Source: an uncultured Ruminiclostridium sp.
GTDB lineage: Bacteria > Bacillota > Clostridia > Oscillospirales > Ruminococcaceae
Length of the DNA: 34,358 nt
Direction: 5' to 3'
Assembly: GCA_910585505.1 (NCBI GenBank)
Contig: CAJUFF010000008.1
Span: forward strand, 1-34,358
Below are positions 8,223-17,078 of the stretch, in pieces (the first letter of the stretch is position 1; every line of letters begins with the position of its first letter). The notes beneath the pieces were generated by a model. The model was not told where the DNA came from. It searched no databases and was given only the letters and a program-made list of their open reading frames with translations. A program made the position numbers and the translations under genes.

Positions 8223-9515
8223 TTAACGGATATCCTCTATACGCACCTTTATGGAATTGGCATGAGCTGTCAGCCGCTCCTTTTCCGCCACCAAGATAAT
8301 ATCGTCAGCCGCCTCGTTGAGCGCTCCTGCGGTATAATAGATATAGCCGGACTTCTTTATAAAACTGTCAACGGAAAGCGGAGAAAAAAATCTTGCCGTT
8401 CCGCTTGTGGGCAGGACGTGATTCGGACCTGCGTAGTAGTCTCCCAAAGGCTCCGGCGCGTACTGACCCAAAAACAGTGAGCCGACATTATCAAGCTTTC
8501 CTATATATTCAAGTGGATTTTCTGCGACAACCTCAAGATGTTCGGGAGCCAGCCTGTCAGCAATATCACACGCCTGCATCATATCGTTAGCTATGATTAT
8601 CGCTCCGTAATTGTCAAGAGAATATTCTATAATGTCTTTTCTTAAGAGCTGCTTTGATTGTCTTTCTATTTCCTTAGTCACATCATCCGCGACTTTTTCG
8701 GAAGTAGTTATAAGTATCGCGCTTGCAAGTCTGTCGTGCTCCGCTTGTGACATAAGGTCGGCGGCAACGTATTTCGGATTGGCGGTGCCGTCGGCGATGA
8801 CAAGAATTTCGCTGGGTCCCGCTATCATATCTATATCAACCGTACCGTAAAGAAGCTTTTTAGCAGTGGCAACGTAAATGTTTCCCGGCCCAACTATTTT
8901 TGATACCTTAGGTATTTCCTCGGTGCCATATGCCAAAGCCGCCACCGCTTGTGCGCCGCCGCACATAAAAATTCTGTCCACTCCGCAAAGAGCGGCCGCA
9001 AGCAGGATATCTTTATTCGGCGTACCGTCCTTCAAGGGAGGTGTCACCATTATTATCTCTCTTACTCCCGCTATTTTCGCGGGAATTGCGTTCATAAGAA
9101 CCGAAGAGGGATAAGCCGCGGTGCCGCCGGGAACATAAAGCCCGACTCTGTCAAGGCCTCTTACTCTCTGACCTATAATTGAACCGTCCTCATTAGTTAT
9201 CATGTAGCCGTTCTGCTTCTGTCTCTGGTGAAAATCGGTTATTTTCTCAACACAGTTCAGAAGTGCGTCAACAAGCTTGGGATCTGCTTCGGTAAGCGCA
9301 TCGTTGATGGTATCCCTCGGCACTTCGTAATACTTGCAGACGGGGCAGTCAAATTCTTCGGTATACTTTTTTACCGCTTTGTCTCCGTTAGCCTTTACAT
9401 CCTCTATTATTTTAGCTACGGTCTCCTCAACCTTTTTATTGGTTTCGCTGCTGCGTTTCTCGACTTCCTTTAAAAACTCGATCTCGCTTCCGTCAGCATA
9501 AATTTTCCTTATCAT
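8223..9515 (-). CDS. hisD: Histidinol dehydrogenase HisD
   Basis: HisD performs the last two oxidations of histidine synthesis, histidinol to histidine, with NAD and zinc. Recognisable segments are GLYVPGGTAAYPSSVLM, KIVGPGNIYVATAKK, IDMIAGPSEILVIAD, the zinc/catalytic region DLMSQAEHDR, APEHLEV, and GPNHVLPTSGTARFFSPLSV. The 430-residue length is typical. It starts 5 nt after the hisG stop with a GAGGGA ribosome site that overlaps the end of hisG, which suggests coupled translation. Confidence 0.97.
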   Translation of the reverse strand: MIRKIYADGSEIEFLKEVEKRSSETNKKVEETVAKIIEDVKANGDKAVKKYTEEFDCPVCKYYEVPRDTINDALTEADPKLVDALLNCVEKITDFHQRQKQNGYMITNEDGSIIGQRVRGLDRVGLYVPGGTAAYPSSVLMNAIPAKIAGVREIIMVTPPLKDGTPNKDILLAAALCGVDRIFMCGGAQAVAALAYGTEEIPKVSKIVGPGNIYVATAKKLLYGTVDIDMIAGPSEILVIADGTANPKYVAADLMSQAEHDRLASAILITTSEKVADDVTKEIERQSKQLLRKDIIEYSLDNYGAIIIANDMMQACDIADRLAPEHLEVVAENPLEYIGKLDNVGSLFLGQYAPEPLGDYYAGPNHVLPTSGTARFFSPLSVDSFIKKSGYIYYTAGALNEAADDIILVAEKERLTAHANSIKVRIEDIR

Positions 9516-9520
9516 ATTAA

Positions 9521-10159
9521 TTATTTGTCCCTCAATTCTTTTTCTATTATTTCAACCAATTGATCTATACGCTCCTTTTTCAGCTTCATGCTCACTGTAT
9601 TGACTATAAGCCGGGCAGATACGGGAGCAACGTCCTCGTATACCTCAAGACCGTTTTCATTCAATGTGGCGCCCGTTTCCACTATATCCACTATACCGTC
9701 TGCCAGTCCCAGAAGGGGAGCCAGCTCAACCGAGCCCTCTATTTTTACAATATCCACATCCATGCCCTTGGATTCAAAAAAAGCCCTGGCAACATTAGCG
9801 TATTTTGAGGCAACCGTCTTAACGCCGTAACCTTTGTAAAAATCACTTCCTTTTTTTCCCGCCAAGGCGAATCTGCACCTGCCGAAGCCTAAATCCACAA
9901 GCTCAAAATATTTGCCGCCATGCTCCATTATAGTGTCTTTGCCCACTACGCCCAGATCACACACGCCGTGTTCCACATATGTGATAACGTCGGCGGCTTT
10001 TGCCAGAACCACCTCTATGCCGCAGCCGTTTATGGGAAGAATAAGCTTTCTGCCCTTGTCCCTGACCGCTGATACGTCAAAGCCCATGGACTCAAAAAGA
10101 TTTACGGTATCTTTTTCAAGTCTGCCTTTGGTAAGTGCGATCCTGATAACATCGTTCAT
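9521..10159 (-). CDS. hisG: ATP phosphoribosyltransferase, short catalytic form HisG(S)
   Basis: HisG catalyses the committed step, ATP plus PRPP to phosphoribosyl-ATP. At 212 residues this is the short form, which lacks the C-terminal regulatory ACT-like domain and needs HisZ; hisZ lies immediately upstream, which fits. Diagnostic segments are IRIALTKGRLEKDTV at the N-terminus, YVEHGVCDLGVVGKDT, and the PRPP-binding loop IVDIVETGATLNENGL. It starts with AAAGGAC about 10 nt before the ATG, 46 nt after hisZ. Feedback inhibition by histidine is expected to act through the HisG-HisZ complex. Confidence 0.96.
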   Translation of the reverse strand: MNDVIRIALTKGRLEKDTVNLFESMGFDVSAVRDKGRKLILPINGCGIEVVLAKAADVITYVEHGVCDLGVVGKDTIMEHGGKYFELVDLGFGRCRFALAGKKGSDFYKGYGVKTVASKYANVARAFFESKGMDVDIVKIEGSVELAPLLGLADGIVDIVETGATLNENGLEVYEDVAPVSARLIVNTVSMKLKKERIDQLVEIIEKELRDK

Positions 10160-10205
10160 TTAACGTGCTGTCCTTTCTTTGAACCGTTTCTGTGAGAAAA
10201 GGTTC

Positions 10206-11408
10206 TTATACCTGAATTTTTGTGACATTTCCGTTTTTATCCACCCGGTCTATCAACTTAATCCCCTTTTTTTGGGCAAATTCCTTGGCTTCCTCCAGAG
10301 TTTCATTTAAAGAATTTTCCGCCCTTATTCCATTGTCGGCAAGAGCACGGCAATGAAGAAAGCCCTTTTGCATGGCGTCGTTTTCCGCATATACCAGAAT
10401 ATCCGAGGGCGTGGTTAATTCGGTGCGGTTGCCTTTAAGCAGCGCCTTTGCCACCGCGTTAATATTTACGGCAAAACCTGTGGCGGGACAAGGGGATCCG
10501 AAATCACCTGTCAGTGCGTCGTAGCGTCCGCCCGACAAAACGGGCATTCCGTATCCCATAATATATCCGCGGAAAAGAAGCCCTGTGTAATAGTTGGCTT
10601 TGTTTACAAGGCTGAAATCCATAGTGACTTTATCTTTTAATCCTAAAGCGCAAAGATATGCGTAAGCTTCTTTTATATCTTCAAGGACGGATACAAGCTT
10701 TTCGTCCTTAAAGATTTGTTCCGCCTTTTCAAAAACCTCGGAACAGCCAAACAGTTTGGGAAGCTCATACAGTATATCAGCTTGATTCGAATGACCGTAC
10801 TTTTCCAATGCGGTTTTTAATTCCGGCATATTTTTATTTTCAACATATTCCCTTAATCGTTCAGTTTCGTCCTCATCGTCGGTAAGCTTGGAAATAAGTA
10901 TCTTAAAAAATGCACCGTCGCCTATTTCAAACCTAAAATCATTGGTTTCAAAGGTCTTTATCGCCTCTGCGGCAAGATTCAGAATCTCCATATCGGCTTT
11001 CTTTACATTGCCGCCGATTATTTCTATTCCGCTCTGGGTTATTTCATCGTCCCGACCGCTGTCCTTTGGGTTTATCCTGAAAATATTTTGGCTGTAAAAA
11101 AGCTTTAAGGGGTGGATTTCGTCTTTAAGCCTTGTGGCGGCCAGCCGCGCTATCGGCATGGTAGAGTCGGGTCGGATAACCATAAGTCTTCCCTTTCCGT
11201 CGGAAAGCTTATACATGGTCTCCTGAGCAAAATAGCGGGATTTAAGCATAAAAACGTCATAAAACTCCACTCCCGGAGTTATCACTTCGGAATAACCGTA
11301 ATTTTCAAAAAGTCGCCGTAGCTTCTCTTCGGCGGTACGTCTGGCCACGCTTTCATCAAAAAGCAGATCCCTCGTACCCTCTGGGGTTATCAAATCATAT
11401 TTTCTCAT
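10206..11408 (-). CDS. hisZ: ATP phosphoribosyltransferase regulatory subunit HisZ
   Basis: HisZ is a catalytically inactive paralogue of histidyl-tRNA synthetase that forms a hetero-octamer with short HisG. The protein has a class II synthetase fold: TPEGTRDLLFDE at the start, motif 2-like FRINPKDSGRDDEITQSGIEIIGG, and SGGRYDALTGDFG, ending in a small alpha/beta segment. I favour HisZ over HisRS because short hisG follows directly. The start is placed at the ATG of MRKYDLITPEGT (400 residues). A reading 15 codons longer would begin inside the promoter. GGAAG lies 8 nt upstream. It is the first gene of the his cluster, behind the promoter at 11444-11472. Confidence 0.92.
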   Translation of the reverse strand: MRKYDLITPEGTRDLLFDESVARRTAEEKLRRLFENYGYSEVITPGVEFYDVFMLKSRYFAQETMYKLSDGKGRLMVIRPDSTMPIARLAATRLKDEIHPLKLFYSQNIFRINPKDSGRDDEITQSGIEIIGGNVKKADMEILNLAAEAIKTFETNDFRFEIGDGAFFKILISKLTDDEDETERLREYVENKNMPELKTALEKYGHSNQADILYELPKLFGCSEVFEKAEQIFKDEKLVSVLEDIKEAYAYLCALGLKDKVTMDFSLVNKANYYTGLLFRGYIMGYGMPVLSGGRYDALTGDFGSPCPATGFAVNINAVAKALLKGNRTELTTPSDILVYAENDAMQKGFLHCRALADNGIRAENSLNETLEEAKEFAQKKGIKLIDRVDKNGNVTKIQV

Positions 11409-11443
11409 ATACGTATCTTCCCACTTCGCTTTAATATAGTAAT

Positions 11444-11472
11444 ATAATATCACATTGCCTCAAAAAAATCAA
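11444..11472 (-). promoter_or_regulatory. Sigma-A-type promoter of hisZGDC
   Basis: On the minus strand, TTGATT (11472-11467) and TATTAT (11449-11444) are 17 nt apart, about 36 nt upstream of the hisZ ATG. The leader is too short for a T-box or classical attenuator. A perfect 12-bp palindrome lies just upstream at 11481-11492. Confidence 0.7.
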
Positions 11473-11480
11473 GCGCCTTT

Positions 11481-11492
11481 ACAAAGCTTTGT
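11481..11492. promoter_or_regulatory. Perfect 12-bp palindrome upstream of the his promoter (possible operator)
   Basis: ACAAAGCTTTGT is a gapless self-complementary site about 9 bp upstream of the -35 hexamer of the hisZ promoter. Its position would suit an activator or repressor, but a chance occurrence in AT-rich DNA cannot be excluded. Confidence 0.3.
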
Positions 11493-11541
11493 CAATGCTT
11501 CCAAAAAAAATCAACAATAAGGATAAAATCAGTCCAATAAA

Positions 11542-14500
11542 TCAAAAGAAAGTCATCTGAGCCGATTTATCCAGCCCCTCAAACACATTCATATCCTCTA
11601 ATTTCTGCATAACGGATTTATTTATGCCGCTTTCTATCTGAATATCCTCTACGCTTACGAAATTATTTTTTCCGATAGTCTCCTTTAAGCTTCTTGCCGC
11701 GTTTTCACCGCAGCCGTCGATAGCAAGCAGAGGAAGTCTCAGGTCGCCGTTTTCAATAACGTATTTTGTGGCGTCGCTTTTAAGATAGTGAACGGGCAGG
11801 AAGTGTATTCCTCTGTTCATCATCTCGTATATCAGAAGATACGCTTCAACCATGGACTGCTCTTTCGCACTGGCGTCGGGATTGGACTGTATTTGCTGTA
11901 TGCGGCTTTTAACGGCGCTTTTTCCGCCCATTACGGTTTTTATCTCAATATTTTCGGTATGTTTTGTAAGAATCGCAGCATAAAACTCAGAGGGACGGTT
12001 AACCTTGAACCAGCCTAATTTTACCGCTCCGGTAACATAAGCGGCAGCGTGAGCCTTTGGGAACATATACTTTATCTTTTTGCAGCTTTCCACATACCAG
12101 TCGGGAACGTTGTTTTCCTTAAAGGCGTTATATATGGTATCGTCAAAAAGCTTTTTGGCGTTGCCCTTACGTGTTATTTCCATTATTTTAAAGGCGAGAC
12201 TCGGCTCTACCCCTTTGTGGAGCAGATAAACCATTATATTGTCACGGGTACCTATTACTTCGGAAATAGTACATGTACCGTTGGCGATAAGATCCTTGGC
12301 ATTGCCCACATATACGTCGGTTCCGTGAGAAAGACCCGAAATCTGCAAAAGGTCGGAAAAAAGTTTGGGTTGTGAATCCTTAAGCATTTGTATGGTGAAG
12401 TTGGTTCCGAATTCTGGCAGTCCGTAGGTGCCCAACGGTAGCAAAACCGGGTCTTCTTCCTCAAATTTAAGCGCTTTTGTTGAGGTAAAGAGACTTATAA
12501 CATCCTTATCCGAAACGGGAACGTCGGCTATTTTTATTCCGGTGCTGTCCTCAAGATGCTTGTAAAGAGTAGGAACATCGTGTCCCAATTCGTCAAGCTT
12601 AAGTATGGTATCATGAAGAGCGTGGAAATCAAAGTGGGTGGTTATAACGCCCTTGGTGGCGTCGTCGGCAGGCCTTTGCACCGGTGAAAAATCGTATATT
12701 TCATATGTGTCGGGAACCACTACCATTCCGCCGGGATGCTGCGAGGTGGTGCGCTTTACTCCGGTAAATCCGAGAGCGAGACGGGTCATCTCCGCATTGT
12801 TGTAAACCGTGCCGCGCTCCGCAGCATATTTTTTTACAAAGCCGAAGGCGGTTTTTTCCTGTATGGCTGAAATGGTGCCCGCCTTGAATACATGATCCTT
12901 ACCGAACAGCTCCTCGGTATATCGATGTGACTGTGCCTGATATTCGCCGCTGAAATTAAGATCTATATCGGGAGCTTTATCTCCCTTGAAGCCCAAAAAG
13001 GTTTCAAAGGGAATATCATGTCCGTCGCATTCCATAGGCGTACCGCATATGGGACAGTTTTTAGATGGCAGGTCGTAGCCCGACTGTACCGAACCGTCGG
13101 TTATAAATTCGGTATGGCGGCATTTTCCGCACCTGTAATGTGGAGGAAGCGGATTTACCTCGGAAATTCCCGACATTGTTGCTACGAGAGATGAGCCGAC
13201 AGAACCTCTTGAGCCTACTGCGTAGCCGCATTCATTGGATTTATGGACTAACTTCTGCGCAATCATATAAAGAACGGAAAATCCGTATTTTATGATAGCG
13301 TCAAGTTCCTTTTTAAGACGGTTCTTTACCGTATCGGGAAGCTCCTCACCGTAAAGCTCGTGCGCCTTGTTCCAGCAAAGATCCTGTAGTTCCTGCTCCG
13401 CGCCCTCGATAAATGGGGTATAGGTGCCTTTGGGTATAGGCCTTATATCCTCCACCATATCGGCGATTTTATTGGTATTGGTTACTACCACTTCAAAGGC
13501 CTTTTCTTCACCGAGATAAGCGAATTCCTCCAGCATTTCATCGGTAGTGCGCAGATACAAAGGCGCCTGCTGACCAGAGTCGGTGTAACCTTGTCCCGCC
13601 TGCAATATCTCTCTGAAAACGGCGTCGCTTTTATTCATAAAGTGAACGTCGCAGGTGGCCACAACAGGCTTGTTTAGCTTTTCGCCAAGCTGTACTATCT
13701 TTCGGTTATATTCCTTAAGTACTTCTTCGGAGGAAACCTTGTTTTCTCGGAGCAAAAAGTTATTGTTTCCGATAGGCTGTATTTCAAGAAAATCGTAGAA
13801 GGAGGCTGTCTCTTCTATGGATTCCTCGGATTTTCCGTTAATTATAGCTTGATAAAGCTCTCCCGCCTCGCAGGCGCTGCCGATAATAAGACCCTCACGG
13901 TGGTTTTTCAGCTCAGACATGGGGATACGTGGCTTTTTATGAAAATAATCAAGGTTGGAAAAGGAAATAAGTTTGTATAGATTTTTAAGACCGGTATTGT
14001 TTTTGGCAATAATTATCTGATGATAAGTGGGCATTTTTTTAACGTCCACGTTGCCCAAAACTATATTAAGATCACCTAACTTTTCGATTGCTCTTCCCTT
14101 CTGCGAAAGCCCGATAAGCTTTATAAAAATGTTCGCCAGCATTTTGGCGTCGTCAATGGCTCTGTGATGGTTGAAATCACCCAACCCGAACTCGGCCGCC
14201 ATTGCGTCAAGCGTGTGCTTTTTCTTGTTGGGGATTGCCGCGCGACAGAGCTTAAGACTGTCTATGGCGGGATTTCGGTAATTTATCTTATTCCTTTCGC
14301 AAGCTATGCGTATAAAAGAGGTATCGAAATCCGAATTATGAGCGATAAGAGGAGCGTCGCCGCAAAATTCGAGAAATTTTCTCACCGCTTCCCCCTCTGA
14401 AGGGGCGTCCTCTACCATAGCGTCGGTAATTCCGGTAAGCTCGGTTATATTTTCGGGAATAGGGCGTTCGGGGTTTACAAAGGTGCCAAACTCCTCCGCT

Positions 14501-15963
14501 ATTTCCATATTTATAAGCTTTACCGCCCCGATTTCGGTAATACGGTCGGTTTCTCTTGAAAGTCCGGTGGTTTCTATATCGAAAACAATTATTTCATCGT
14601 ATATGGAACGGTTTGTACACCCTTCCACCAATGAGTGTCCGTCGTTTACAAAATATGCTTCCATTCCGAACAGCACCTTAAATTTAGTGTCCGGATTGTT
14701 TTTGCGTATATCGTTTAAAGCGTTCATTGCATCGGGATAAGCCTGTACATTGCCGTGGTCGGTTATTGCAACAGCCTTGTGTCCCCAGTTAAAAGCGCGT
14801 TTGACCAGATCACCCGCCGGAGTGATGGCGTCAAGATCGGACATATTGGTGTGCATATGAAGCTCAACGCGCTTTACCGGAGCATTGTCGGTTCTTTCCT
14901 TTTTCTTTACCCGCATTATCGACTTGGGATCAACGTAAAGGGACTTTGTGAAATCGTCCATCTTTACGTCTCCGTTTACAAGAAGCACCGTTCCCTTTTT
15001 AATAAATCCGTAATCGCCCATCTTATCCGAAGGAGTAAATATACGCAGTATTTGGGAATTTGTGTAATCGGTAAAATAAGCGGTCAATATAACAAATTCA
15101 CCGTTTTTTATCGTTTTTTCCTCAAGGCTGAATACTTCTCCCCAAAGGGTAACATTGTTGGCGGCTTCATATACTTCCCTCATTTCAGTCGGTATATCGT
15201 TTATTGCCTTGCCTGCCAGAAGTTCCGCATCGGTTTGAAAAAACTCGCTTTCAAACATCAAAGGCATTTTTTCCGGTTCAGACAAAACATTAAGACGCGG
15301 TCTCCGCTGAGGCCGCCCGTTTCCGTCTCCTCCCGCGCTGCCGCCGCTGCCTTTGGAATACCCTCCGCCGTAGCCGCCTTTAACGGATGACGGAGGCGGC
15401 GCGGGTTCAGTGGGCATAAAAGCTTCGGGCGGCGGAGTGGGAAGCCCAGCCTCGTCAAGCCGAAGCTTTTCCTCCCTGTTTTCTATATCCACAGTCTTTA
15501 TACCGTCAAATATTATATTTATATCCACGTCAAAGTATCCTTTGGCGTATTTTTCTATTTCTCTGTCAATATGTCCTTCCGATAAAATATCGGCGCCGCC
15601 GTTTTTTAGTGTAATTTCATATGTACCATCGCCCTCCGATATTTCGGCGCTTTTAAGGTAACCGTTGATTTTTCCGGTAAGAGACGGTTTAGCATGAAGT
15701 AAATCTATAATATGATATATTCTGTCCGAGGAAAACAAAACAGAAGGATATTTCGGAAAAATTTCCGCCGATTTTATTTCAAGATTTTCTTTGATTTTCT
15801 CCGCGGCGGACAATATCAGAGAGGATTCCGGCACGTCTTCCATGGAAAGCTGAAGCAAAAGTCCCTTGCTCACGCTGTTGTAAATAATGGAAGTTACCTC
15901 GCCGCCGCCCGTTATCTCGTCGAATACTAAATTGACAAACAGATCTTTTAATTTTTTTGACAT
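11542..15963 (-). CDS. polC: DNA polymerase III alpha subunit, PolC type
   Basis: This is the replicative polymerase of low-GC Gram-positives, 1473 residues. Domain order: N-terminal domain (1-170), a Pro/Gly-rich low-complexity linker (about 172-225), OB fold (about 270-350), PHP domain beginning at HMHTNMSDLDAITPAG (369-384) interrupted by a DEDD proofreading exonuclease (DIETTGLS at 462, HNSDFD near 542, HHRAIDDAK near 600), then the polymerase palm with GSRGSVGSS (917-925), a zinc-knuckle with Cys 945, 948, 970 and 973, and the catalytic PDIDLN (D999, D1001). The embedded exonuclease and Cys4 motif separate it from DnaE. It starts 17 nt after ispG with an AAAGGG site, so it ends the long core operon. 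Confidence 0.98.
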   Translation of the reverse strand: MSKKLKDLFVNLVFDEITGGGEVTSIIYNSVSKGLLLQLSMEDVPESSLILSAAEKIKENLEIKSAEIFPKYPSVLFSSDRIYHIIDLLHAKPSLTGKINGYLKSAEISEGDGTYEITLKNGGADILSEGHIDREIEKYAKGYFDVDINIIFDGIKTVDIENREEKLRLDEAGLPTPPPEAFMPTEPAPPPSSVKGGYGGGYSKGSGGSAGGDGNGRPQRRPRLNVLSEPEKMPLMFESEFFQTDAELLAGKAINDIPTEMREVYEAANNVTLWGEVFSLEEKTIKNGEFVILTAYFTDYTNSQILRIFTPSDKMGDYGFIKKGTVLLVNGDVKMDDFTKSLYVDPKSIMRVKKKERTDNAPVKRVELHMHTNMSDLDAITPAGDLVKRAFNWGHKAVAITDHGNVQAYPDAMNALNDIRKNNPDTKFKVLFGMEAYFVNDGHSLVEGCTNRSIYDEIIVFDIETTGLSRETDRITEIGAVKLINMEIAEEFGTFVNPERPIPENITELTGITDAMVEDAPSEGEAVRKFLEFCGDAPLIAHNSDFDTSFIRIACERNKINYRNPAIDSLKLCRAAIPNKKKHTLDAMAAEFGLGDFNHHRAIDDAKMLANIFIKLIGLSQKGRAIEKLGDLNIVLGNVDVKKMPTYHQIIIAKNNTGLKNLYKLISFSNLDYFHKKPRIPMSELKNHREGLIIGSACEAGELYQAIINGKSEESIEETASFYDFLEIQPIGNNNFLLRENKVSSEEVLKEYNRKIVQLGEKLNKPVVATCDVHFMNKSDAVFREILQAGQGYTDSGQQAPLYLRTTDEMLEEFAYLGEEKAFEVVVTNTNKIADMVEDIRPIPKGTYTPFIEGAEQELQDLCWNKAHELYGEELPDTVKNRLKKELDAIIKYGFSVLYMIAQKLVHKSNECGYAVGSRGSVGSSLVATMSGISEVNPLPPHYRCGKCRHTEFITDGSVQSGYDLPSKNCPICGTPMECDGHDIPFETFLGFKGDKAPDIDLNFSGEYQAQSHRYTEELFGKDHVFKAGTISAIQEKTAFGFVKKYAAERGTVYNNAEMTRLALGFTGVKRTTSQHPGGMVVVPDTYEIYDFSPVQRPADDATKGVITTHFDFHALHDTILKLDELGHDVPTLYKHLEDSTGIKIADVPVSDKDVISLFTSTKALKFEEEDPVLLPLGTYGLPEFGTNFTIQMLKDSQPKLFSDLLQISGLSHGTDVYVGNAKDLIANGTCTISEVIGTRDNIMVYLLHKGVEPSLAFKIMEITRKGNAKKLFDDTIYNAFKENNVPDWYVESCKKIKYMFPKAHAAAYVTGAVKLGWFKVNRPSEFYAAILTKHTENIEIKTVMGGKSAVKSRIQQIQSNPDASAKEQSMVEAYLLIYEMMNRGIHFLPVHYLKSDATKYVIENGDLRLPLLAIDGCGENAARSLKETIGKNNFVSVEDIQIESGINKSVMQKLEDMNVFEGLDKSAQMTFF

Positions 15964-15980
15964 TCCTAATTCCCTTTCGG

Positions 15981-17015
15981 TTACATCTTTTTAATTTCAT
16001 CCATCAGCGCGGTCAAAAGCTTGTCCTCCGGAACCTTGCTTATTATCTCGCCTTTTTTAAAAATAAGACCTTCTCCTTTTCCTCCCGCTATTCCTATGTC
16101 CGCTTCCTTAGCTTCTCCCGGACCGTTGACCGCGCAGCCCATAACCGCTATCTTTATATTTTTGTTTATATCCGCCGTAAGCTCCTCAACCTTATGCGCC
16201 AAACCGATAAGGTCAATCTGCGTTCTGCCGCAGGTAGGGCAGGACACAATCTCAACCGTATTTTTTCCCTTTCCCACGGCGGTGAGTATATCCTTTGCAG
16301 CCTTTATTTCGAGAAGCGGATCCTCGGTGAGCGATACTCTTATCGTGTCCCCTATTCCGTCGCAAAGCAGAGAACCTATCCCAACAGCGGATTTTATTAT
16401 TCCCATTCTTTCGGTTCCCGCTTCGGTCACCCCCAGATGAAGAGGATAGGCGCATATCTTGTCAAGCTTTCTGTAAGCCTCGATCATAACGGGAACGGAC
16501 GAAGCCTTTATTGAAATGACAATGTCCCGAAAATCGCAGTTTTCCAGTATTTTAACGTGTTTCATGGCACTTTCCACAAGCGCGTCGGCGCAGGGAGCTC
16601 CGTATTTTTTCAGCAGCTCTTTTTCCACAGAGCCGGAATTTACCCCGATTCGGATGGGAATACCTCTCGCCCCACATGCTTCCGTGACGGCTCTTACTTT
16701 TTCATCCGAGCCTATGTTTCCCGGGTTTATTCTGAGCTTGTCCACTCCTGCCTTGGCGCATTCCAAAGCGATTTTATAGTCAAAATGTATATCCGCTACA
16801 AGCGGTATAGTAATTTTGTTTTTAATAGCGGAAATAAGCCTTACCGCTTCCGGCCTCGGAACCGACACCCTCACTATTTCACAGCCTGCACGCTCCAGTT
16901 CCTCGGCCTGTTTTACATTGCCCTCCGTATCCTCGTACGGAACATTCAGCATTGACTGTATATAAATATTCCCGTCCCCTAAAGTGAGATTTCCCACATT
17001 GACTTTTCTTTTCAT
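15981..17015 (-). CDS. ispG: 4-hydroxy-3-methylbut-2-en-1-yl diphosphate synthase IspG (GcpE)
   Basis: IspG is the [4Fe-4S] enzyme of the MEP isoprenoid pathway that reduces and opens methylerythritol cyclodiphosphate to HMBPP. This is the compact bacterial form (344 residues) with no plant-type insert. The cluster ligands are C259 and C262 (SCPTCGRTQ), C294 (MGCAVNGPGE) and E301. The TIM-barrel part includes VADIHFDY and KLRINPGNIG. It starts with AAAGGG about 9 nt before the ATG, 63 nt after rseP. With dxr and uppS in the same operon it links isoprenoid supply to undecaprenyl phosphate synthesis. Confidence 0.97.
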   Translation of the reverse strand: MKRKVNVGNLTLGDGNIYIQSMLNVPYEDTEGNVKQAEELERAGCEIVRVSVPRPEAVRLISAIKNKITIPLVADIHFDYKIALECAKAGVDKLRINPGNIGSDEKVRAVTEACGARGIPIRIGVNSGSVEKELLKKYGAPCADALVESAMKHVKILENCDFRDIVISIKASSVPVMIEAYRKLDKICAYPLHLGVTEAGTERMGIIKSAVGIGSLLCDGIGDTIRVSLTEDPLLEIKAAKDILTAVGKGKNTVEIVSCPTCGRTQIDLIGLAHKVEELTADINKNIKIAVMGCAVNGPGEAKEADIGIAGGKGEGLIFKKGEIISKVPEDKLLTALMDEIKKM

Positions 17016-17078
17016 TTTAAATACCCTTTCGCAGCAAGAAGCACGCCTGCCGAAACATAAGTCAATACTCCCCCAAAA

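Noticed and set aside
10206..11408. Histidyl-tRNA synthetase instead of HisZ
   Set aside because: The gene directly precedes a short-form hisG, which requires HisZ. The protein is of HisZ length and begins the his cluster.
14755..15390. A 211-codon plus-strand open frame
   Set aside because: It is antisense to polC, has no ribosome site and no recognisable motif; polC is certain in this region.
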